This document shows positions 55,501-64,000 of a stretch of 64,000 nucleotides of DNA, one piece after another. The position numbers and the translations under genes are program-made. The notes beneath the pieces are model-generated. The model was not told the origin of the DNA. It made no database searches and saw nothing but the letters and a program-made list of their open reading frames with translations. Every line of letters begins with the position of its first letter. The stretch's first letter is position 1. The stretch spans positions 1 through 64,000 of the forward strand of contig JAJDXK010000009.1 of NCBI GenBank assembly GCA_022823305.1, given 5' to 3'. This DNA is from Alphaproteobacteria bacterium (lineage in GTDB: Bacteria; Pseudomonadota; Alphaproteobacteria; UBA828).

Positions 55501-56850
55501 ATGGAGGGAATGGAGCGCTACCTCAAGCTCGACGAGGGCCTCGTCAGCCGCCGCATCTTCTTCGACCCGGAGGTCTACCGGCTGGAGCTCGAGCGCATCT
55601 TCGCGCGCTGCTGGCTCTTCCTCGGCCACGAGTCGCACATCCCCGAGTCCGGCGACTACATGACGGCCTACATGGGCGAGGACCCGGTCATCGTCTGCCG
55701 CGGCGACGACGGAACAGTGCGCGCCTTCCTCAACTCATGCCGCCACCGCGGCATGAAGGTGTGCCGGGCCGACCGCGGCAACGCGCGCCAGTTCACCTGC
55801 AGCTTCCACGGCTGGACCTACGCCAATGACGGCCGGCTCAAGGGCGTGCCGCTGGAGCACGATGCCTACGGCGACCGCCTCGACCGCGACCGCTGGGGCC
55901 TGCTCGAGGTGCCCAAGCTCGCGCTCTACGGCGGCATGATCTTCGGCAACTGGGACTCGGGCGCAGACAGCCTCGACGACTTCCTGGGCGAGCTGCGCTG
56001 GTACCTGGACGTGATGATCGAGCGCCAGGTAGGCGGGCTCGAGTTCGTTCCCGGGTGCCAGCGCTATTCGCTGGACGCCAACTGGAAGATCGCGAGCGAG
56101 AACTTCACCGGCGACACCTACCATCTGCCCTATTCGCACGGGTCGATGTACAAGCTCGACATCCCGCAGATCAATCCGGCCAACCCGAGCTTCCGAGGCA
56201 GCGAGGACGCGTACTTCAACATCGGCCTCGACAACGGCCACGGCATGACCGGCGTGGTCTTCGGCGGCGAGCGCTACGACGTGGACCGCGCACTCGCGAA
56301 GAGCTACGGCCCCGAGGTGGTGGAGTACGTGGAGGAGTGCCAGCAGCGCCTGCTCAAGGCGTTGCCCCGGCACCAGGCCGGGGTCTACGCGCTCTCCTTC
56401 AGCAACATGTTCCCCAACCTCTCGTTCAACGACTTCAGCGCTCTCAGGCCGATCGGCTTCTACCTGTGGGTGCCCAAGGGACCGCAGCGGCTGGAGGCCT
56501 GGAACTGGTGCGCGCTCGACCGCGATGCGCCCAAGGTCATCAAGGAGCAGGCGCGCGTCGACTTCACGCGCATCCAGGCGGTCAGCGGCATCGCCGCGCA
56601 GGACGACACCGAGAACTTCGAGCAGGTGACCGAGGCCACACGCGGCGTGGTGGGCCAGCGGCTGGACTTCAACTACCAGATGAACGTCGGCCAGCCCCTG
56701 CTTCAGGGGCCGGAGGGCTGTCCCGGGCGCTTCGCCCCCTACATCTCGGAGACCAACCAGCTCAACTTCTACCAGCACTGGGCGGCGCTGCTCGATGCGC
56801 CCTGGTCGGGTCGGACGCATGGTCGACGCCGCGCTGCAGCACCGCGTTGA
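55501..56850 (+). CDS. Rieske non-heme iron oxygenase alpha subunit
   Basis: This 449-residue protein has the Rieske [2Fe-2S] ligands Cys80, His82, Cys100 and His103 (CRHRG then CSFHGW). The mononuclear-iron helix has NFTGDTYHLPYSH with His208 and His213. Length and the adjacent beta subunit gene place it with alpha-beta type ring-hydroxylating dioxygenases. Its C-terminal 10 residues overlap the beta gene by 32 bases in another frame. No reductase or ferredoxin gene is adjacent. The substrate is unknown; the setting suggests an N-heterocycle or N-methyl compound. Confidence 0.92.
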   Translation: MEGMERYLKLDEGLVSRRIFFDPEVYRLELERIFARCWLFLGHESHIPESGDYMTAYMGEDPVIVCRGDDGTVRAFLNSCRHRGMKVCRADRGNARQFTCSFHGWTYANDGRLKGVPLEHDAYGDRLDRDRWGLLEVPKLALYGGMIFGNWDSGADSLDDFLGELRWYLDVMIERQVGGLEFVPGCQRYSLDANWKIASENFTGDTYHLPYSHGSMYKLDIPQINPANPSFRGSEDAYFNIGLDNGHGMTGVVFGGERYDVDRALAKSYGPEVVEYVEECQQRLLKALPRHQAGVYALSFSNMFPNLSFNDFSALRPIGFYLWVPKGPQRLEAWNWCALDRDAPKVIKEQARVDFTRIQAVSGIAAQDDTENFEQVTEATRGVVGQRLDFNYQMNVGQPLLQGPEGCPGRFAPYISETNQLNFYQHWAALLDAPWSGRTHGRRRAAAPR

Positions 56851-57316
56851 GCAGTTTCTCTACCGCGAGGTGCGCCTGCTGAGCGAGCTGCGCTTCGAGG
56901 AGTGGCTCGACCTCTTCACCGACGATGCCCGCTACTGGATGCCGGCGCGCGAGACGGTCGGCGACCGGCCCGACGCCGTGGCCGCCGACGGCGAGATGGC
57001 CTTCTTCGACGACGACAAGCCCTTCCTCGCCGCGCGCATCGAGCGGCTGCGCTCCTCGCTGGCCCATGCCGAGCAGCCGCCCTCGCGCATGCGCTATTTC
57101 GTCTCCAACGTGGAGGTCGAGGAAGCCGGCGGCGAGGAGCTCGACGTGCGCTGCAACCTGCTGGTCCACCAGTCGCGCCTGGAGCGGACGGAGGTGCTCT
57201 ACGTCGGGCGCCGCGAGGACCGGCTGCGCCCCGAGGGCGAGTCCTGGCGCATCGCGCTGCGCAAGGTGATCCTCGACCAGACCCTGATCCCCCGGACCAT
57301 GTCCACGTTCTTTTGA
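56819..57316 (+). CDS. Rieske oxygenase beta subunit
   Basis: This 165-residue NTF2-fold protein (HRVEQFLYREVRLLSELRFEEWLDLF, RYFVSNVEVEE) matches the small subunit of aromatic-ring dioxygenases. The ATG at 56819 is preferred because the family begins near VDAALQHRVEQF; a frame extension to 56795 exists. It overlaps the alpha gene and is followed after 41 bases by the third TMADH-like gene. Confidence 0.9.
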   Translation: MVDAALQHRVEQFLYREVRLLSELRFEEWLDLFTDDARYWMPARETVGDRPDAVAADGEMAFFDDDKPFLAARIERLRSSLAHAEQPPSRMRYFVSNVEVEEAGGEELDVRCNLLVHQSRLERTEVLYVGRREDRLRPEGESWRIALRKVILDQTLIPRTMSTFF

Positions 57317-57357
57317 GCCCCGGCCCGCGCCGCCGCGGCGCCCCAGTGGAGGGACCC

Positions 57358-59424
57358 ATGACCCGCGACCCCCGTTTCGACGTCCTCTTCGAGCCCGTGC
57401 AGATCGGCCCCGTGACGGCGCGCAACCGCTTCTTCCAGGTGCCGCACTGCTGCGGCATGGGTCACCTGATGCCGCAGTCCGATGCCGCCATGCGCAGCAT
57501 GAAGGCCGAGGGCGGATGGGCCGTCGTGTGTACGGAGCAGTGTTCGTTCAGTCCTCTCGGCGAGGCCGCGCCCTATCCCGAAACCAAGCTGTGGGACCAG
57601 GACGACGTCATCCGCATGCGGCACTGGACCGATACGGTCAAGGCGCACGGCGCGCTGGCCGGCACCGAGCTCATCAACAACGGCTCCGCGCTCTCCAACC
57701 TCTACAGCCGGGAGATCCCGCTCGGGCCGTCGGCCTCGCCCGCGACCTACACCTACGACCCGGTTCAGGCGCGCGCCATGGATCTCGACGACATCCGCGA
57801 GTTCCGCCGCTCGCATCGCGACGCCGTCCTGCGGGCCGTGGATGCGGGCTTCGACCTGATCTATGTCTATTGCGCCCACGACATCGCCCTGCCGATGGAT
57901 TTTCTCTCACCGCGCCGCAACCGCCGGACGGACGCCTACGGCGGCAGCTTCGAGAACCGGGTGCGGCTCCTGCGCGAGGTGCTGGAGGACACGGTGGAGA
58001 CCGTGAACGGCAGCGTGGCGGTGGGCCTCAGGTTCGCGACCGACGAGCTGCTCGGCTCTGACGGCATCACCTGGGAGGACGAGGGCTGCAAGGTCATTGA
58101 GCTGCTGGCCGACCTGCCCGATCTCTGGGACGTCAACGTGAGCGACTGGATCCACGATTCCGCGAGCTCGCGCTTCACCTCGGAGGGCCATCAGGAGCCC
58201 TACATCGCCTTCGTCAAGGGCATGGTGAAGAAGCCGGTCGTCTGCGTGGGCCGCTATACCTCGCCGGAGACCATGCTCTCGCTGATCACGCGGGGGGTCG
58301 CCGACTTCGTCGGCTGTGCCCGGCCCTCCATCGCCGACCCCTTCATCCCCCGCAAGATCGAGGAGGGGCGTCTCGACGACATCCGCGAATGCATCGGCTG
58401 CAATATCTGCGTGACCGGGCAGCACCTGAAGACGCCGATGCGCTGCACCCAGAACCCCACTGTCGGCGAGGAGTGGCGCCGCGGCTGGCATCCCGAGGAG
58501 ATCGATCCCAGGGGCTCCGACTCCTCGGTGCTGGTGGTGGGAGCCGGGCCGGCCGGCCTGGAATGCGCGCTCGCGCTCGGGCGGCGCGGCTACCGCGTCG
58601 GGCTCGCCGAGGCCACGCGCGAGCTCGGCGGGCGGGTGAGCGACGAGTGCACGCTGCCGGGGCTTTCAGAGTGGGCGCGTGTGCGCGACTATCGCACTTA
58701 CCAGATCGAGAAGCTGCACGAGGTGGTTGAGGTCTTTCGCGAGAGCGAGATGACGGCCGAGACGGTGCTCGAAGCCGGCTACCGGCACGTGGCCATCGCC
58801 ACGGGCTCGCGCTGGCGCAAGGACGGTATCGGCCGCTGGCACACCGCGGCGCCGGTCCCGGGTAGCGATGCCCCGCACGTGCTCACGCCCAACGACATCT
58901 TCGCCGGCACCGTGCCGGCCTCGCCGGTGGTGGTGTTCGACGACGATCACTTCTACATGGGCGCCTCGCTCGTGGAGAAGCTCGCGGGAGACGGACTCGA
59001 AGTCATCCTCGTGACGCCCGCGGCGGTGGCCGCCGCCTGGGCCGAGGAGGCCCTGGAGCAGCACGGCATTCAGTCGAACCTCGTCAAAATCGGCGTGCGG
59101 ATCGTCACCGGCCACAACCTGACACGGATCGACGCAGGCGGGGTGCAGGTGGCGGGCGTCTACGGCGAGGGCGAGAGGTCCATCGAGTGCGCTTCCGTCG
59201 TGATGGTGACCTCGCGGCTGCCCAACGACGCGCTCTACTACGCGCTCAAGGACGCGCCCGATCGCCTCGCCGACGCCGGCATCCAGTCGGTGAGCCGGAT
59301 CGGCGATGCCGTCGGTCCCGGTCTGATCGCAGCTGCGGTGTGGAGCGGGCACCGCTTCGCCCGCGAGCTGGATGCGCCGCCGCCGGGCGACGTTCCCTTC
59401 AAGCGCGAGTTGGTGTTCGTGTGA
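57358..59424 (+). CDS. TMADH/DMADH-family iron-sulfur flavoprotein, paralogue C
   Basis: This 688-residue protein has the FMN barrel with Cys31 (FFQVPHC), [4Fe-4S] cysteines (CIGCNIC then RCTQNP) and the nucleotide-binding half (VLVVGAGPAGLECA). Like paralogue A it has Gln61 in place of the TMADH bowl tyrosine, keeps the catalytic Tyr/His (VYCAHD) and lacks the Trp after the cluster. It is much closer to A than to B. The ATG at 57358 has GGAGGGACC upstream. It sits between the Rieske pair and the binding protein gene, all on one strand. Confidence 0.88.
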   Translation: MTRDPRFDVLFEPVQIGPVTARNRFFQVPHCCGMGHLMPQSDAAMRSMKAEGGWAVVCTEQCSFSPLGEAAPYPETKLWDQDDVIRMRHWTDTVKAHGALAGTELINNGSALSNLYSREIPLGPSASPATYTYDPVQARAMDLDDIREFRRSHRDAVLRAVDAGFDLIYVYCAHDIALPMDFLSPRRNRRTDAYGGSFENRVRLLREVLEDTVETVNGSVAVGLRFATDELLGSDGITWEDEGCKVIELLADLPDLWDVNVSDWIHDSASSRFTSEGHQEPYIAFVKGMVKKPVVCVGRYTSPETMLSLITRGVADFVGCARPSIADPFIPRKIEEGRLDDIRECIGCNICVTGQHLKTPMRCTQNPTVGEEWRRGWHPEEIDPRGSDSSVLVVGAGPAGLECALALGRRGYRVGLAEATRELGGRVSDECTLPGLSEWARVRDYRTYQIEKLHEVVEVFRESEMTAETVLEAGYRHVAIATGSRWRKDGIGRWHTAAPVPGSDAPHVLTPNDIFAGTVPASPVVVFDDDHFYMGASLVEKLAGDGLEVILVTPAAVAAAWAEEALEQHGIQSNLVKIGVRIVTGHNLTRIDAGGVQVAGVYGEGERSIECASVVMVTSRLPNDALYYALKDAPDRLADAGIQSVSRIGDAVGPGLIAAAVWSGHRFARELDAPPPGDVPFKRELVFV

Positions 59425-59466
59425 TACGGTTCAACTGACTGGATACAGCAAAGGGAGGTCTCACCG

Positions 59467-60861
59467 ATGAACAGGCCAACGAGTCCAAGCCTGAAACCGC
59501 TGCTTCTGGCCGCCGCGTTCGTGGTTGGCACGAGCGGGGCGCTGGCGTCGACGGAGGCGTCGGCGTGGTCGCTGGAAGAAGCCGCCAAGCCCTACGCCGG
59601 CACCGAGGTGCGGGGGATCTGCGACGGCTACTCGCCCTGTCTCGCCTACACCGAGATGGCCAAGAAGTTCGAGGAGCTGACGGGGATCAAGGTGAACCTG
59701 GAGGTTGCGGACCTCGAGGCCGTCTGGCGCCAGGTGCTGGCCGACCAGCTCACCGGCGGGCAGTACTACGACATCTTTCCTGCCGCCAACAACCAGACGG
59801 TGGCCTTCGCCGCACCGGGCTTCACCAGCGATCTCAACCAGTTCATGAACGATCCCGCCCTGCGCGATCCCGCGGTCAAGCTGGAGGACCTCGTTCAGGC
59901 CCATTTCGAGATCTCGGGCCACTACAACGACGAGCTCGTCTCGGTGCCCTACCACTACCTGCCGCCCTATGCGGCCTACCGCACGAGCATCGCCAACGAC
60001 CCCACCGAGCAGGCCAACTTCGAGGCGGCCTACGGCTATGCCATGCCGCTCCCGCCGACGACCTGGGAGCAGTTCCGCGACCTCGCCGAGTTCTTCACCC
60101 GCGAGAAGGGCGAGACGCTGGCCGGCCAGACGCTCGAGTCCAACTTCTACGGCACGATCGCGGCGTTCAAGCGCCACCTCACCGTCTTCTACGATTTCGA
60201 GCGCATCCTGATCGCGATGGGCGGCGAGTACGTGGACGCGGATCTGAACGTCGCCATCGACCGCGACGACACCGCCGTCAAGGCGCTGCAGCTCATGCTC
60301 GACCTGCGCGCGTTCGCCCCGCCCGGCCATACCGAGGCGACGTGGGACACGGAATATTCCGAGATGTGCAGCGGCAACGTGTTCATGATCTTCACCTGGG
60401 GCGACACGACGCCCTATCTCGAGATCCCCGGCGACTGCCCGGCCTCTGCCGGCGACATGACCTACTTCCCCCATCCGGGGAACCACGTGACGGCGGCCTA
60501 CGGGCAGTCGTGGATGATCCCCAAGAGCGCGCAGAACAAGGAGGCCGCCTGGCTCTTCGTCCAGTGGCTGCTGACCAGGGAGGTCCAGACCGAGTGCCTG
60601 CCCCTCGGCTGCCTCGCCGTCCGCAGCGACGTGCTGGGGGACCCGCAGTGGAAGGACGAGTCCTGGGAGAACCGCCAGCGCGAGGCCATCCACATCTGGC
60701 TGGACGAGAACGGCCTGCTCTACGAGCTGCCCAACACGCCCAACTGGTTCGTGTGGCAGGACATCATCATCGAGGAGCTGAGCGCCGCCGGCGCCGACCA
60801 GAAGGATGCGGCGAGCGCCATCGCCGACATCGCGTCCCGCATGCGCGAAGCGGTCGAGTAG
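59467..60861 (+). CDS. Extracellular solute-binding protein (family 1, MalE-like)
   Basis: This 464-residue exported protein has a signal peptide (LLLAAAFVVGTSGALAS). The mature part has the family 1 fold (YTEMAKKFEELTGIKVNLE, TTWEQFRDLAEFF, WMIPKSAQNKEAAWLFVQWL). It is the probable binding protein of the importer at 52.1-54.9 kb, the only MalFG-type transporter here lacking one. The AAAGGGAGG site precedes the ATG. A good terminator follows. Confidence 0.9.
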   Translation: MNRPTSPSLKPLLLAAAFVVGTSGALASTEASAWSLEEAAKPYAGTEVRGICDGYSPCLAYTEMAKKFEELTGIKVNLEVADLEAVWRQVLADQLTGGQYYDIFPAANNQTVAFAAPGFTSDLNQFMNDPALRDPAVKLEDLVQAHFEISGHYNDELVSVPYHYLPPYAAYRTSIANDPTEQANFEAAYGYAMPLPPTTWEQFRDLAEFFTREKGETLAGQTLESNFYGTIAAFKRHLTVFYDFERILIAMGGEYVDADLNVAIDRDDTAVKALQLMLDLRAFAPPGHTEATWDTEYSEMCSGNVFMIFTWGDTTPYLEIPGDCPASAGDMTYFPHPGNHVTAAYGQSWMIPKSAQNKEAAWLFVQWLLTREVQTECLPLGCLAVRSDVLGDPQWKDESWENRQREAIHIWLDENGLLYELPNTPNWFVWQDIIIEELSAAGADQKDAASAIADIASRMREAVE

Positions 60862-60881
60862 CACTCAGCCGCCGCAAGGCA

Positions 60882-60915
60882 ACGGTCCCGCCTACCCGGC
60901 GGGGCCGTTTTCTTT
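60882..60915 (+). terminator. Rho-independent terminator after the solute-binding protein gene
   Basis: An 11-bp stem (ACGGTCCCGCC with GGCGGGGCCGT, one G-T pair) around a 5-base loop is followed directly by TTTCTTT. It probably ends the Rieske-TMADH-SBP transcript. Confidence 0.85.
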
Positions 60916-60940
60916 GGGCCGGCGCGCCGGAAGAGGCGGG

Positions 60941-61876
60941 TCAGTGCCGGCTCGCCTCGCCGAGAACCGCCGTCTTCATGATCGTGCTGTCGTCGACGTA
61001 CTCGCCGCCTTCGGAGACCGCCGGCATCACGTCGCGGTAGCGGTCCTCCAGCACGATGTGCGGGTCGTGCCCCTCGACCCAGCCCAGGAAGATGTCGTGC
61101 AGGTGATAGCCGATCAGGTGCTGCACGTCCTCGCGCAGGTTCTTGGCGACCGCCGGCGGGACGGCGAGGTACTGGTTCTCCTCCTGGCGCAGCCAGCCCA
61201 GGCTGTAGCCGGTGATCGCGCCGGTGCGCCACTCGTCCTCGGTATTGTTCTTGCCGCCGCCGTGATAGACCGAGCCGAGGTAGATCAGGCACGAGCCGCG
61301 CGGCATGACGGCGTAGGCCCGCTCGGCGTCGTCGTCCGGGTAGGTGTCGTCGTCCCACATGTGGCTGCCGAGAACCACGTTGGTGGCGCCGTTCTCGTAG
61401 GTGAAGTCGGTGAGCGACCACATCGTGTTGCAGAGGCACTGCGGCCCGGGGTGGCGGAAGGGCATCAGCGCATCGTCGCGGTGGATGATCTGCAGCCCCT
61501 GGCCGGGGCCGATCCGCACCGCCTGCGTCACGTGAAGCTGGTAGCGCTCGCAGCGCGGCAGCAGGATCTGGTCCATGACGCGGAGGATCTGCGGGCAGGT
61601 GGCGAGCTCCTCGCCGTAGGTCTTCGACTTCGCGACCAGCGAGCTCACCCGCTTCGTCCTGTCGCCCCAGAACTCCCCCTCGCCGTAGTAGGCACGGGAG
61701 AGGTAGGGCTCGAGCTCCGCGTTGACCCGGTCGATCACCTCGTCGTCGACGACCTGGCGGTAGACGACCGCGCCGTCCTCCTTGAGGATCGCCATCGCCT
61801 CGTCGGCGCTCGTGTCGCGGTCGATTGAACGCACGGTCTTCATCTCTGCCTCGCTCTGCTCGTGGCGGGCCGCCAC
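60941..61876 (-). CDS. Phytanoyl-CoA dioxygenase (PhyH)-family oxygenase
   Basis: This 311-residue Fe(II)/2-oxoglutarate-type enzyme has a metal triad His132, Asp134 (IIHRDD) and His205 (SVYHGGG), and an Arg following in WRTGA for 2-oxoglutarate. Bacterial PhyH proteins hydroxylate diverse small molecules, including N-methylated ones. A start at Met12 (61843) is an alternative to 61876. It lies 47 bases after ureD on the same strand. Confidence 0.87.
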   Translation of the reverse strand: MAARHEQSEAEMKTVRSIDRDTSADEAMAILKEDGAVVYRQVVDDEVIDRVNAELEPYLSRAYYGEGEFWGDRTKRVSSLVAKSKTYGEELATCPQILRVMDQILLPRCERYQLHVTQAVRIGPGQGLQIIHRDDALMPFRHPGPQCLCNTMWSLTDFTYENGATNVVLGSHMWDDDTYPDDDAERAYAVMPRGSCLIYLGSVYHGGGKNNTEDEWRTGAITGYSLGWLRQEENQYLAVPPAVAKNLREDVQHLIGYHLHDIFLGWVEGHDPHIVLEDRYRDVMPAVSEGGEYVDDSTIMKTAVLGEASRH

Positions 61877-61923
61877 CGGATGTCCGGCCCGGATATTAAT
61901 CGAGTGACGCTGGCAAGGCTACG

Positions 61924-62796
61924 CTAGCACTTGAGGATGGGTCGGGCCCGCTTGCCGGCGATGGCGGGCCGCAGCGCGCCCCACGCGGCGAACAGAGCTT
62001 CGTGCGCCTGCCAGGTCTCCGCGCTCAGGATGCGGACGATCACCAGCTCGCCGATGCGGGTGACGCCCGCCTCGGTGCCGTCGATCCCGGCGATGGCGTC
62101 GTGAACGTCGTCCTCGACGCCTGCAGGCAGGTCCGGCGCGTAGCCGAAGGCGGTCGCCATGTGCCGCCGGCCCTGCCACAGCCGCTCCAGCGCGGCGATG
62201 GTCTCAGGGTCGGTCGCGACGAGGCGGTCGAGGGCAAGCCTGCGGCCGCCGATGGTAATGCCGAACTCCGAGACCAGGTGGTGGAAGCGGAAGACCTCGC
62301 CGTCGCCGTAGTGTACCCGGCCGGCGGAGACCATGTCGGTGGCGAAGAGGCGCGACGACGGCGCCATCGCGATGCGGTTGACCCGGTGCACCCGGCTGCG
62401 GGCGAAGGGGATCGCCTCGTCCGGACAGAACTCAAGCAGCGCGTCGGCGCCAACGTGGAGGTCCGTGATCTCGCGCGAGACCGCGCCGTCGGGGCACTTG
62501 TAGAACTTGCTGGACGCGGTGGTGGTAAAGAGCGCGCGGGTGCCGGGCTCCAGCTCGGCATGGAAGTGCGCGACATCGCCCTCGACGAAGCCGCCGCCGC
62601 TGTTGACGATCAGCATGAAGGGCTCGTCGTCGTGGTCCTGGTAGTGATAGCCCTGCCACTGGAAGGGGATGCGCCAGCAAAGCGGGTCGATCTCCGTGCG
62701 CCCGAGCCGGCGCCGCGCGCGGACGTTCATCAGCGCGTACTTGCCGACGATCCACTCGGGATCAGGCGCTACCGGCGCGCTGCTCGGCTCCGCCAT
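61924..62796 (-). CDS. ureD: Urease accessory protein UreD
   Basis: UreD (UreH) is the scaffold for assembling the urease nickel site. The 290-residue protein shows the family segments [29 protein letters not shown] and [16 protein letters not shown]. Its start overlaps ureG by 35 bases. Structural genes ureABC are not in the window. Confidence 0.9.
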   Translation of the reverse strand: MAEPSSAPVAPDPEWIVGKYALMNVRARRRLGRTEIDPLCWRIPFQWQGYHYQDHDDEPFMLIVNSGGGFVEGDVAHFHAELEPGTRALFTTTASSKFYKCPDGAVSREITDLHVGADALLEFCPDEAIPFARSRVHRVNRIAMAPSSRLFATDMVSAGRVHYGDGEVFRFHHLVSEFGITIGGRRLALDRLVATDPETIAALERLWQGRRHMATAFGYAPDLPAGVEDDVHDAIAGIDGTEAGVTRIGELVIVRILSAETWQAHEALFAAWGALRPAIAGKRARPILKC

Positions 62797-63412
62797 GGCC
62801 TTCCATCAGAAGAACGTCGCGCTCGATCCAGGCGATCACGTCGGCCAGACCCTCGCCGGCGCGCAGGTTGGTGAAGAGGAAGGGGCGGGGCCCGCGCATC
62901 TTCTTCGAATCGCGCTCCATCACGCCGAGGTCGGCGCCCACCATGGGCGCGAGGTCGATCTTGTTGATGACCAGCAGCGGCGACTTGGTGATGCCGGGGC
63001 CCCCCTTGCGCGGGATCTTGTCGCCCTCGGCCACGTCGATGACGTAGATGTAGCTGTCCACCAGCTCCGGGCTGAAGGTCGCCGCCAGGTTGTCGCCGCC
63101 GCTCTCGACGAAGACGATGTCGAGGTCGGGATGCAGCGCCGCCATCTCCTCGATGGCATGGGCGTTCATCGAGACGTCCTCGCGGATCGCGGTATGCGGG
63201 CAGCCGCCGGTCTCGACGCCGGCCACGCGCTCCGGCGCGATGGCGCCCGACTTGACGACGAACTCGGCGTCCTCCTTGGTGTAGATGTCGTTGGTGATGG
63301 CCGCCAGCGAATGGTGCCCGCCCATGTGGCGGCAGAGCGACACCAGCAGCGCCGTCTTGCCCGAGCCCACGGGCCCGCCGATGCCGATCCTGACCGGCTT
63401 GCGCATGCTCAC
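62762..63412 (-). CDS. ureG: Urease accessory GTPase UreG
   Basis: This 216-residue nickel-delivery GTPase has P-loop GPVGSGKT, the Cys-Pro-His metal motif ([11 protein letters not shown]), [15 protein letters not shown] and NKIDLAP. There is no long histidine-rich N-terminus. It is transcribed from ureF into ureD. Confidence 0.95.
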   Translation of the reverse strand: MSMRKPVRIGIGGPVGSGKTALLVSLCRHMGGHHSLAAITNDIYTKEDAEFVVKSGAIAPERVAGVETGGCPHTAIREDVSMNAHAIEEMAALHPDLDIVFVESGGDNLAATFSPELVDSYIYVIDVAEGDKIPRKGGPGITKSPLLVINKIDLAPMVGADLGVMERDSKKMRGPRPFLFTNLRAGEGLADVIAWIERDVLLMEGHGGAEQRAGSA

Positions 63413-63442
63413 GATCTCCCCGGTTGTCCCGCTCTCACCGCA

Positions 63443-64000
63443 TTATGACATGCAGAGCCGCGTGTGCAGGCGCTCGTGCCGCATGCTGGCGATGTCGAGG
63501 CCGGCGGTGGCGCTGCCGAGCGCGTCCAGCTCCATGGCGCAGGCCTCGGCCGCGCCCCCGGTCAGCAGCGGCCAGGCCTCTCGCACGATGCGCTGGCTCT
63601 CGATCTGGCCGAGCGGGATCAGCCGCGCACCGACGCTGACGAGGTTGGAGAGGCCGGCGTGCAGGAAGGCGAGCACGGCATCGCCGACGCCGATCCCCTG
63701 CGCCTGTGCCGCGGCGCCGAAGACGACGGCCTGGTGGCCCTCGCAGCGCCCGTCCCGCATGGCCTCGGCCAGCGGCGCCAGGGTCTCGGCGCTGAACACG
63801 TCGCGGTGGGCGGCGAGGAGCGCGCGGCCGGTCTTGTACGAGGCCTCGCGCGATTCCCGGCTCAGCTTGAGCGCGCCGACGATGGCGTCGAGCGCCAGCA
63901 GCGCGTCGAGCTCCCCTGCGGTGGCGTGCCGATGCGCGTGTGCCGCCGCGGCCCCGTCGGTGGGTATGACGGCGTAGCGGAGCCAGTCGCGGCAGGCGCC
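63443..64000 (-). CDS. ureF: Urease accessory protein UreF (N-terminus outside window)
   Basis: The frame is open to the window end, so the gene starts beyond 64000; 185 codons are visible. Conserved parts include ELDALLALDAIVGALKLSRE, YKTGRALLA and LGQIESQRIV. UreF acts with UreD and UreG as the GTPase-gating chaperone for urease. The stop lies 30 bases before ureG. Confidence 0.9.
   Translation of the reverse strand, partial: GACRDWLRYAVIPTDGAAAAHAHRHATAGELDALLALDAIVGALKLSRESREASYKTGRALLAAHRDVFSAETLAPLAEAMRDGRCEGHQAVVFGAAAQAQGIGVGDAVLAFLHAGLSNLVSVGARLIPLGQIESQRIVREAWPLLTGGAAEACAMELDALGSATAGLDIASMRHERLHTRLCMS

Noticed and set aside
56820-56850. Frameshift at the end of the Rieske alpha gene
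   Set aside because: The basic tail is explained by an ordinary 32-base overlap with the beta gene; both frames are otherwise intact.

Overview
The window is very GC-rich chromosomal DNA from an alphaproteobacterium, probably Rhodospirillales-like. This rests on the order infB-rbfA-truB-rpsO-pnp, the order tig-clpP-clpX-lon, a zf-CHCC (NDUFS6-like) protein, and NMO and trimethylamine dehydrogenase-type genes common in that class. No rRNA, CRISPR array, insertion sequence or complete prophage was seen.

Layout. (1) 1-5.8 kb: translation and RNA-decay operon infB (5' cut) - rbfA - truB - rpsO - pnp. (2) 5.9-12.2 kb: an NMO-like flavoenzyme, then on the minus strand a BMP-type (nucleoside/purine-like) ABC importer. 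(3) 12.3-19 kb: polA with a degenerate proofreading domain, an MFS transporter, a repeat-bearing gap, a zinc-finger protein, a metallo-beta-lactamase-fold hydrolase and an HpcH/HpaI aldolase. (4) 19-25.7 kb: proteostasis block lon, clpX, clpP, tig, then tRNA-Leu(UAG) and tRNA-Ser(UGA). (5) 25.7-27.3 kb: a poorly coding stretch with a small lipoprotein gene coupled to an apparently frameshifted small gene. (6) 27.3-31.2 kb: a single-chain histidine kinase-receiver-winged-helix protein and a cytochrome P450.

(7) 31.4-61.9 kb: a catabolic island. It holds three paralogous trimethylamine/dimethylamine dehydrogenase-type iron-sulfur flavoproteins, a cupin, a carotenoid-desaturase-like flavoprotein, a dimethylglycine/sarcosine dehydrogenase-type flavoprotein with a GcvT-like domain, a choline-kinase-like phosphotransferase, an alpha/beta hydrolase, a complete Liv-type importer with an SDR, ATP-dependent hydantoinase A and B, a carbohydrate-type ABC importer whose ATPase is coupled to two small membrane proteins, a Rieske oxygenase alpha/beta pair and a PhyH-type dioxygenase. 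(8) 61.9-64 kb: urease accessory genes ureD, ureG and ureF (ureF cut by the window end).

Working model (inference): the island imports and breaks down one or more N-methylated compounds. The steps would be oxygenation or demethylation by Rieske, PhyH and TMADH-like enzymes, ATP-dependent opening of a hydantoin-like ring, and oxidation of an N-methylglycine product by the DMGDH-like enzyme, with nitrogen possibly released as urea. The substrate cannot be named from sequence. The three TMADH paralogues have different predicted active-site residues, so they probably handle different substrates. No stand-alone regulator was recognised between 31 and 64 kb; the kinase-receiver-DNA-binding fusion at the border is the nearest candidate.
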